A stretch of DNA of 64,000 bases, taken from Saprospiraceae bacterium. GTDB lineage: Bacteria > Bacteroidota > Bacteroidia > Chitinophagales > Saprospiraceae. The DNA lies in contig JADJJU010000002.1 in NCBI GenBank assembly GCA_016706365.1, forward strand, positions 186,001 to 250,000. The letters are read 5' to 3'. Made by a program: the position numbers and the translations under genes. Shown one piece after another: positions 59,601 to 64,000 of this stretch (position 1 is the stretch's first letter; each line of letters starts with the position of its first letter). Below the pieces are notes generated by a model. It ran no database searches. It was given only the letters and a program-made list of their open reading frames with translations, and was not told the origin of the DNA.

Positions 59601-60707
59601 CGCGAGATCCTGATTTCCGGCCAGTGATGTCTGGAAGGCGCCAGGTGTAGTAGGAAAATCAAGACTGAGTGTTCCAAACAGCACATAAATAAATCTATCG
59701 TCTTCCTGAATATTGACAACAACGTCATTGTCCGTTCCACCAAAATAAGTTGACCACTTAATTGCAACCGGGTCAATAATCAGCATTTCGGAGGGATCAA
59801 TATCGTCCTCATTAATGTCAAATCCTACTGCTCCATCAGGATGAATGATATAATTACAGGCAATCTGCTTTCTGATTCCATCTATTAATTGGTACACAAA
59901 AGGAGTCCCCACCATCACCGGACCAAGAGATGTCTCCAGTTCAAGTTCGCCTGAAGGAAGAACATTCTTGCTATTTACCCCTTCATACATCATCAAAATT
60001 TGACCCCAGTCCGCACCAGCTTTCAAGATATAGTCATATTCCAGATCTCCGGTTTCTGAAGAATAATATCGGATATCTATTCCATTGTACAATCCCATTT
60101 TCCATAATTCAGCATACGCAGCGCATGCGGGAGATTGTTTGTCAGATTTATAGCGATTAAAAATATCACTATAGGGGCGCATGGTTTCCCATTCTCCATT
60201 GTGCTGAGCATCTTTCCATGACATTTGAAAAGTGTGTCCGATTAATTCATCATTAACATTAAGGGGAGAGGTCTGAGATTCATATCTGCTCTTTATCTGA
60301 GCCAAAGATGATTCTATGTATGATTTGTAGTCCAGGCTGCGGTTTCCTGAATTAGTTCTGTTTGCTTGATTTGCAGATTCATAGATGGTAAAAATTATGG
60401 AAGAATCTTTAAATCTGATCAACTTGCCCGGGCCAGATAATTGATAACGGATATCTGAATCCCAAACACCTGCATTTGGTTCAAAATATAGTTTGTCTTT
60501 GAAATACTGAAGAGGGTCAGTGATACTATCGCCATCAAAATTTTCTGCCTGAACAGAACTAATAAAAAATATAGAGAAGAGAAGCAAAGACACCGATATT
60601 CTTGTGTATTGGAAATTCCAATGCCGGATGTCGAACTTATAGATACGTGATGATATACAGCACCATAAGCGCAGTACCACCTGTAACAGTGCGGTATGAG
60701 TATTCAA
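53589..60707 (-). CDS. Giant T9SS surface protein, N-terminal segment (SBBP propeller plus PKD-like repeats)
   Basis: Signal peptide near residues 38-55 (ISVSLLLFSIFFISSVQA; the upstream 37 residues may be untranslated, with GTG at the ISVS region as an alternative start). Then a DUF7948-like domain (60-310: GIDIRYYSSETGDLEYDYI), seven or so SBBP beta-propeller repeats (~320-820: WSTYFGGT, DFPTTPGAFQTS), a short linker (TPDEQEVCRGG) and about 16 PKD-like modules of 85-95 residues with ADAGPDRxxCSG, YxWSPxxGLxxP, TTTYxLxV. Joined with the two segments below, the protein is about 4150 residues, ending in a T9SS domain. Comparable to SprB-like gliding or adhesion proteins. Confidence 0.88.
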   Translation of the reverse strand: MNTHTALLQVVLRLWCCISSRIYKFDIRHWNFQYTRISVSLLLFSIFFISSVQAENFDGDSITDPLQYFKDKLYFEPNAGVWDSDIRYQLSGPGKLIRFKDSSIIFTIYESANQANRTNSGNRSLDYKSYIESSLAQIKSRYESQTSPLNVNDELIGHTFQMSWKDAQHNGEWETMRPYSDIFNRYKSDKQSPACAAYAELWKMGLYNGIDIRYYSSETGDLEYDYILKAGADWGQILMMYEGVNSKNVLPSGELELETSLGPVMVGTPFVYQLIDGIRKQIACNYIIHPDGAVGFDINEDDIDPSEMLIIDPVAIKWSTYFGGTDNDVVVNIQEDDRFIYVLFGTLSLDFPTTPGAFQTSLAGNQDLAVACFTQEGKRLWSTYIGGSEFESANLMIVDENHVYILGESSSADFPVSPGAFQADLPGFSNLILTKLNKFNGLRDWSTYLGGDAFEFGGTLLQDESNLYILAYSGSQDFPTTPGALQETPTGLSENPVLAGISKENGFPVWSTYFGTTEPIFSLVFIADALIDGNQLVVSGSAPVGLPVTSDAQAPINSGTFGGFWGTFEKNTGTLSYSSFLQNAGEYTLNQIVAAEDSYIFFGESDAQFVLSPGAFQPVYGGGSTDLLLASVNKSSKQINWSTFLGGSAEEAMAFSFHSIRTLAYDGENVFIAGKTGSADFPTSTAAFQEESGFPVGQKFILASYLATNGQQNWSTYYSNEDTQGEDDLIMIALEENHLYTVSRTQSKELFPSPHAVQAFPGDANDLFISSVNPENGYPECASYFGGRGNESFVPFVFVQGDLVVSGNTQSDDLPVSVDALINRKPNDTDIGFVTRFTPCCSGTVTNSITPDEQEVCRGGTPLLLEGTVAIFDRGTTDLLRNGIIYRQDGSARPGQYQWQISEDQIIWTNIPGATEQNFQAEITEEDRWYRRIIGCDTSDVVKIISRNLDAPIVDPGGPYVNCPNIPFSVGGSPTVSGANGIFSIQWEPSALFNDSQISNPILNASENLVLSVEVIDQENCRVVKSVPAFVIDAYTGADRAICAGETIRLGNTPFLTDPAIIYQWTIISGDAGAFVNSSNVPAPLVAPDVTTVFQLEVEGPDGCIFQKNVTISVDLPVQADAGPDLVLCQGETAILGTPSAGAGIIYSWLPRFELSGFDQAQPEYLATNSSECGRVTYILSVQNESGACPVSVDSVNIDIISADAGPDACGPRQIGTEDHSCGRFSYQWEVVSGDFSSLGAQANLPQPFVNPNAPTIYRLTVSFNGKSCSSTVNVPLCECPEYNIAQAVPVNCEDLAQQIPFCIMLPAKNGYTATLLNQDAKVTFDGIQICLIQSITQDAVYQIEYELFGQSCISTVTFVAPDFAIPSDNLDDIIICPATQTEPLIQIGIPSEPDFSYAWLPTTGLNASNISNPFLDWAQLLPGENLYTLAATHIPSNCRYFISLVIDIRAPLADAGPDRDFCSGIFTVLGTPGNPELTYEWSPTNFLNDPNIAQPELLILGGSGTFVYTLRVTDPLTGCQSEDQVELRIIDDVLADAGPDREICSGQTTTLGGTTIYGPEYKFRWSPELGLDNPFSANPIASPTQTTTYRLSLFLEGLEGCMAADEVTITVNASGNFNVDIGPDQTLCGPGTITLGNPSQNGFVYSWTPVDGLSDPSAAQPVATIIDNITYSVFVVDTINCLTGSDEIEITIQDSLLLAGRDTMICSGEVVLIGLPSIAGVSYVWEPSPFLTGINVAQPTVNPSVTTTFILRATIGSCTYRDTVVVEVLELPDLSGLQGGTICNDSIEIGLNTAELGTVYLWQPGLGLSSVNDPSPMAFPAVSTTYYLTAINAFGCVAEDSVEVLNPLEIVFERRDYSLCLGESVTLGPTSSDIIVQFEWSPADFLSDAGIRNPVFTATTPGEFVYELSAEKDGCKQTFEVNVIVSDPGTLDLNVESAVVCTNGCIDISVNSDQDFQLFQWYPVTGVSDPSSGNTIICPEMSGFYILNAINSANSCVIRDSVFLQLSENIAPIANAGKDTTICVDQGLQLGATEQAGIEYIWSPILYLSNQNLARPLFTPAIGGEYNVKLEVYDPLTGCSNVDDINIRVIDINANIFAPDSVCSGAEFNVFGAIEINGLSINPDEFEIQWEPQNALISQNGVEATFSLLSSGIIYFTLNHLPSGCSFVAQRTVKVISSPKPDIELPEIIYFCNSNQTFEMPVTPQPGLFYNWSPGEGLNSTSIANPTVSAPTERIDYTLRVTDVSFSEYCRVVEYNISVAPAPAPILEDMDYASCLDSNATILLDAGIGVSPFSIELTWTPSELFSNPNDPLQTVPADSSRIFSLLAEWVSDENQIFIGCQSSATHTINIFPQPVAMAGRILLFVNYNPYS
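60607..60622. repeat. TATTGGAAATTCCAAT palindromic element
   Basis: The same 16 bp occur inside the 27-bp palindrome at 21942-21957. Here the element sits about 85-100 bp inside the annotated start of the giant gene, just before the signal-peptide codons. Confidence 0.4.
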
Positions 60708-61115
60708 TTGCTTGAATTTATAGTTTTCTTAAAGAGACCTTCCTTATTCTTGCGCTAATATATTAACATATAAACATATATACTATGCTTACATATAAAT
60801 ATTTTTGTTAATTTATTAAATTTCTCTCTTTGTAAACTATGCTAATCCAGCAATTTAGATATCCAATTATTAAATAAGAACTGCTTTTAAACACCACATT
60901 GTTAAAAGTAAACCAACGTGAGTCCGATGTAAAATCTCAATTTCTGAATTGGAAGAAATAATTGCCACAGCGAGGCAAAATCTTTGTAACCCTGGATGCA
61001 ATCCAGGGAAATGAAACAATAACAAAATGATTTGGCATTAATTTTGCCTTCTTTCAGGCAAAATTCATGACAAAACCCCAAGTAGTTGAATCCATCGAAC
61101 TAATGCTAAACCAAG
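60708..61115. other. Intergenic region, AT-rich with an interspersed repeat
   Basis: 408 bp. The left half (60760-60840) is rich in ACATATA-type repeats and is a likely promoter region for the minus-strand giant gene, without a clear TAnnTTTG box. The right part holds copy 2 of the structured repeat. No ORF. Confidence 0.5.
60953..61115 (+). repeat. Interspersed structured repeat, copy 2
   Basis: Plus-strand counterpart of 34915-35077: AATTGCCACAG, GGCAAAATCTTTGTAACCC, hairpin CCCTGGATGCAATCCAGGG, then TTAATTTTGCCTTCTTTCAG and GCAAAATTCATGACAAAACC. The G-C pair in the middle hairpin of copy 1 is T-A here. Confidence 0.75.
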
Positions 61116-61153
61116 AAAAAAGCCTCTCCTGAATCACTTCAGAAAAGGCTTTT
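61116..61153 (-). terminator. Rho-independent terminator of the ALDH gene
   Basis: On the minus strand AAAAGCCT and AGGCTTTT form an 8-bp stem with a 20-nt loop, followed by TTTC, 30 bp after the stop codon at 61183. Stem flanks are A- and T-rich on both sides. Confidence 0.65.
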
Positions 61154-61182
61154 GATATTTTTGAAATTGAGAGCTACATTAA

Positions 61183-62709
61183 CTATAACTCAAATTTAAT
61201 TCCCTGTGCAAGTGGTAGACTCATACCATAATTAATAGTATTAGTCTGTCTGCGCATGTAAGCTTTCCAGGCATCCGAGCCACTTTCGCGACCTCCGCCT
61301 GTTTCTTTTTCACCGCCAAATGCTCCGCCGATTTCAGCTCCGCTGGTACCAATATTCACATTTGCGATACCACAATCTGAGCCGTTTGCTGACAAGAAAA
61401 ATTCAGCTTCCCGAATACTGTCTGTCATGATTGCAGATGATAGACCCTGAGGTACACCATTTTGCTGAGCTACGGCATCCTTCAAATCACTGTATTTCAT
61501 GATGTAAAGAATCGGAGCAAATGTTTCTTTTTGAACAATAGGGAGGTGATTTTCAGCTTCAATGATACAAGGCTGAACATAGCATCCGCTTTCATAATCA
61601 GCGCCTTCCAGCACAGCACCTTCTACAAGCATTTTACAACCCTGAGCTTTGGCTTCATTGATTGCATTTGTATAAGCTTGTACAGCAAGTTTGTCAATAA
61701 GTGGGCCGACATGAATCGTTGAATCCAATGGATTGCCAATTCTCAGTTGAGTATAGGCTTTTGCAAGTTTGTTCTTGACCTCTTCATAGATCGAATCATG
61801 AATGATTAATCTTCTGGTGCTGGTACAACGCTGACCTGCAGTTCCCACTGCACCGAACACAGCTCCGATCAATACTGAATTCAAATCAGCATTGGGAGTA
61901 ATTATTATGGAATTATTTCCCCCCAGTTCAAGCAAACTCCTTCCCAGTCTTTCAGCAACGGCTGAACCTACAATCTTACCCATGCGTGTGCTTCCTGTGG
62001 CAGATATCAGAGGAATTCTATGGTCAGTGGTCATCCATTCACCCACTTTGTAGTCACCATTAATGATGGCTGAGATTCCCTCCGGTAAATTATTTTCTGA
62101 TGCAACTTCTTTCCAGATATTATGACATGCTACTGAACATAGTGGGGTTTTTTCTGATGCTTTCCAGATGCAAACATCACCACAAACCATTGCTATCATA
62201 CTATTCCATGACCAGACTGCCACAGGAAAATTAAATGCAGAAATAATTCCCACGATTCCAAGTGGATGCCACTGCTCATACATTCTGTGCTGTGAACGCT
62301 CTGAATGCATAGTTAAACCGTATAGTTGACGGGAAAGACCTACCGCGAAATCACAGATATCGATCATTTCCTGCACTTCTCCATATCCTTCCTGCAGACT
62401 TTTGCCCATTTCATAAGATACCAGCTTACCCAGAGCGTCTTTGTATTTTCTGAGTTTATCTCCGTATTGACGTACTATTTCTCCTCTCTTTGGTGCAGGG
62501 ATATTGCGCCAGTTCACAGATGCTTCCTGAGCTTTTGACATTACAGTTTCATACTGCTCATGAGTAGTCTGACTGACTGAACCGATGAGAGTGCCATCAA
62601 CAGGAGAGTAAGAATCTATCCAATGTCCGGACTCCATCATTTCTAATCCCGTGCCTGTACCTGCATTTTTTGCCTGCAGGCCGAGTATATCTAAAAAGTC
62701 TTTTTGCAT
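61183..62709 (-). CDS. ALDH7-type aldehyde dehydrogenase (alpha-aminoadipate semialdehyde dehydrogenase-like)
   Basis: 508 residues. Cofactor and active site: NFP near 160-162, ATGSTRMGK near 237-245, catalytic Glu261 in LLELGGNNS and nucleophile Cys295 in GQRCTSTRR. The GIANVNIGTSGAEIGGAFGG and GGGRESGSDAWKAYMRRQT segments are typical of ALDH7 (AmaB/antiquitin), which oxidises 2-aminoadipate 6-semialdehyde in lysine breakdown using NAD. The N-terminus has no export signal, so it is cytosolic. Monocistronic: own promoter-like box and terminator. Confidence 0.9.
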   Translation of the reverse strand: MQKDFLDILGLQAKNAGTGTGLEMMESGHWIDSYSPVDGTLIGSVSQTTHEQYETVMSKAQEASVNWRNIPAPKRGEIVRQYGDKLRKYKDALGKLVSYEMGKSLQEGYGEVQEMIDICDFAVGLSRQLYGLTMHSERSQHRMYEQWHPLGIVGIISAFNFPVAVWSWNSMIAMVCGDVCIWKASEKTPLCSVACHNIWKEVASENNLPEGISAIINGDYKVGEWMTTDHRIPLISATGSTRMGKIVGSAVAERLGRSLLELGGNNSIIITPNADLNSVLIGAVFGAVGTAGQRCTSTRRLIIHDSIYEEVKNKLAKAYTQLRIGNPLDSTIHVGPLIDKLAVQAYTNAINEAKAQGCKMLVEGAVLEGADYESGCYVQPCIIEAENHLPIVQKETFAPILYIMKYSDLKDAVAQQNGVPQGLSSAIMTDSIREAEFFLSANGSDCGIANVNIGTSGAEIGGAFGGEKETGGGRESGSDAWKAYMRRQTNTINYGMSLPLAQGIKFEL

Positions 62710-62726
62710 GATTTGAATTTGAGGTG

Positions 62727-62759
62727 CAAAAGTACGGAATAGTCTCCTATATATACAAA
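62727..62759 (-). promoter_or_regulatory. Promoter of the ALDH gene
   Basis: On the minus strand TTTG, 21-bp spacer, TACTTTTG: both elements of the Bacteroidota consensus at good spacing, 17 bp before the start codon. The best promoter match in the window. Confidence 0.5.
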
Positions 62760-63032
62760 TTTATAAAATGATTGAACGAGAATACCAGACTCATATTTCT
62801 TTTGGATTGCTGAATGAGAACTGCAATTTTCAAAGTCAACAAAGCTTATGGAAGGCAAGATTGAATGTAGGTTTTATTATGAATAAGCCTTTCATTGTCA
62901 ATAACATAAGTAAAATGATTCTAAATAAGCATATTAATGACATAATTGACTCCAAAACTTGTTAATTAGTAAATAACTCAAGACTAATAAGAGCTGATTT
63001 CGTTATATTTGAAGGTTTTGCAGATTACACTT
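62760..63032. other. Intergenic region before the OmpA-family gene
   Basis: A 65-codon frame (62768-62965) is AT-rich, has no recognisable motif and is probably not a gene. TATATTTG at 63004-63011 is a possible promoter box for the following gene, only 21 bp before its start. Confidence 0.4.
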
Positions 63033-64000
63033 ATGGCCGGAGAAGTATTTACAAGATCCTTTTTATTCATTTACATTATTCTGTACAGTCAATACTCCAT
63101 CACTGCTCAGGATACATTGCCTAATTTAGTACCCAACTCAGGTTTTGAATTATTTACAAATCGCATTCCCAAAAATTGGTTTAATCTGGGCAGAGATTTT
63201 ACTGAAGCGCTAAAATACTGGAGTTCCCCAACAGGCGCTTCCCCTGATGCATATGGCCCGGATATAAAGGTTCCGGATAACTGGGCAAACAAAGGCTTTG
63301 GAAAAGTAAAGCCCAAAACCGGAAAAGGAATGATCGGCCTCACCATGTATGGTTGTTTGGGTGGAAAGCCTCATTGCCGGGAATATGCACAAATTCAACT
63401 GATTGAAGCACTCGTTCCGGGTCAGAGATATCAGGTTGAATTTTGGGTGAGACATTTACCCAGATCATATGAAATCAATTATCTCGGAGTATATTTCAGC
63501 AATCGTTTTTATGATGTGCAAAGTGATGCATTATTGTTTTTCAAACCACAGGTCTTCTCAGAATATATACTTCACTGTGATGACTATTGGGAGAAAGTGT
63601 CAGGTTCATTTGTCTCAAAAAATGAAGCTGATTATATTATGATAGGAAATTTCATGCCGGATAGTCTCACACATATCAGAACAGTTTCAGAGGAACCTCT
63701 TGGGTTTGCCTACTATTATTTTGATGATATCTCTGTGCGTAAATTGCATCCCATAATTCCTGTGCCACCAAAAGAAAATGATATTCAAAAAGCAAATTTT
63801 GAAAAAGGTAATATTATTACCTTGCACTATATTTATTTTGAAACAGACAAAGCTGAGCTCCTTCCCCGATCATTTGAAGAACTGGATCAACTGATTGGTA
63901 TCATGAAAGAAAATATTAATTTGAAAATAGAAATAAGAGGACATACTGATTCTCAGGGAAATGAAAGTTACAATGAAAAGCTATCTCAGGAAAGAGCAAA
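63033..64000 (+). CDS. OmpA-family protein with N-terminal carbohydrate-binding-like domain (partial at right edge)
   Basis: Starts at ATG 63033 with a signal peptide (SFLFIYIILYSQYSITAQ). Residues ~28-245 form a galactose-binding-like domain (LVPNSGFELF, GMIGLTMYG, VPGQRYQVEFWV, YYFDDISVRKL). After a Pro-rich linker, ITLHYIYFETDKAELLP and IEIRGHTDSQGNESYNEKLSQERA are the OmpA C-terminal peptidoglycan-binding domain, truncated by the window edge. Likely anchors an outer-membrane or secreted element to the cell wall. Confidence 0.88.
   Translation, partial: MAGEVFTRSFLFIYIILYSQYSITAQDTLPNLVPNSGFELFTNRIPKNWFNLGRDFTEALKYWSSPTGASPDAYGPDIKVPDNWANKGFGKVKPKTGKGMIGLTMYGCLGGKPHCREYAQIQLIEALVPGQRYQVEFWVRHLPRSYEINYLGVYFSNRFYDVQSDALLFFKPQVFSEYILHCDDYWEKVSGSFVSKNEADYIMIGNFMPDSLTHIRTVSEEPLGFAYYYFDDISVRKLHPIIPVPPKENDIQKANFEKGNIITLHYIYFETDKAELLPRSFEELDQLIGIMKENINLKIEIRGHTDSQGNESYNEKLSQERA

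Noticed and set aside
62768..62965. 65-codon plus-strand ORF between the ALDH and OmpA-family genes
   Set aside because: AT-rich, no recognisable motif, overlaps the ALDH promoter region; insufficient support for a gene.

Overview
The window looks like a chromosomal segment of a Bacteroidota bacterium, most likely from the Saprospiria. The reasons are very long HYR-repeat surface proteins, C-terminal type IX secretion (T9SS) sorting domains, a TonB-dependent receptor with a carboxypeptidase-like N-terminal domain, a VC_2705-type symporter pair, TAnnTTTG-like promoter boxes, a low-to-moderate GC content and intergenic DNA rich in short hairpin repeats. No rRNA, tRNA, CRISPR array, prophage or insertion sequence was found.

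Layout. 1-17238 (minus): one giant secreted repeat protein, at least 17 kb long and running off the left edge. It is built from ~78-residue HYR-like modules (234-bp period) punctuated by five copies of a ~185-residue lectin-like module. Three lesions interrupt it: an in-frame TAA (13354), a ~0.7-kb frameshift-dense tract (12138-12831) and a frame-breaking repeat collapse (9775). 17695-23067 (minus): surface polysaccharide genes, namely a Wzi/RemB-like outer-membrane protein split by two frameshifts, a CapD-like dehydratase and WecB. 23270-27400: a di-haem cytochrome facing a second di-haem cytochrome lipoprotein paired with a beta-helix lipoprotein, a conserved gene pair of unknown function. 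27538-29653: a PAS sensor protein with an H-box and no ATPase domain. 30065-33532: acyl-CoA hydrolase/CoA-transferase and a two-subunit acetate-type sodium symporter. 33578-40535: RmuC, a broken DinB-like gene, a T9SS-exported hydrolase-like protein and a TonB-dependent receptor. 40730-44045: GT39 glycosyltransferase overlapping a FadD-type acyl-CoA ligase. 44500-48180: several antitoxins (one frameshifted, one orphan, one HicB-like next to a hicA carrying a premature stop), a flippase, a SixA-like phosphatase and a pterin dehydratase. 48246-60707 (minus): a second giant T9SS cargo of ~4150 residues (SBBP propeller, PKD-like and HYR-like modules), split by two compensating one-base indels. 61183-62709: an ALDH7-type dehydrogenase. 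63033 to the right edge: an OmpA-family protein.

A recurring theme is single-base length change in short homopolymers (PAS gene, RemB, the 60.7-48.2 kb gene, the antitoxin at 44.5 kb). Together with the noisy repeat tract, this suggests a long-read assembly that is incompletely polished, so many broken genes here are probably intact in the cell. The most unusual non-coding signals are three arrays of GTGAYG boxes alternating with unrelated hairpins, and a ~160-bp interspersed structured repeat whose two copies differ by a base-pair-preserving change in a hairpin stem.
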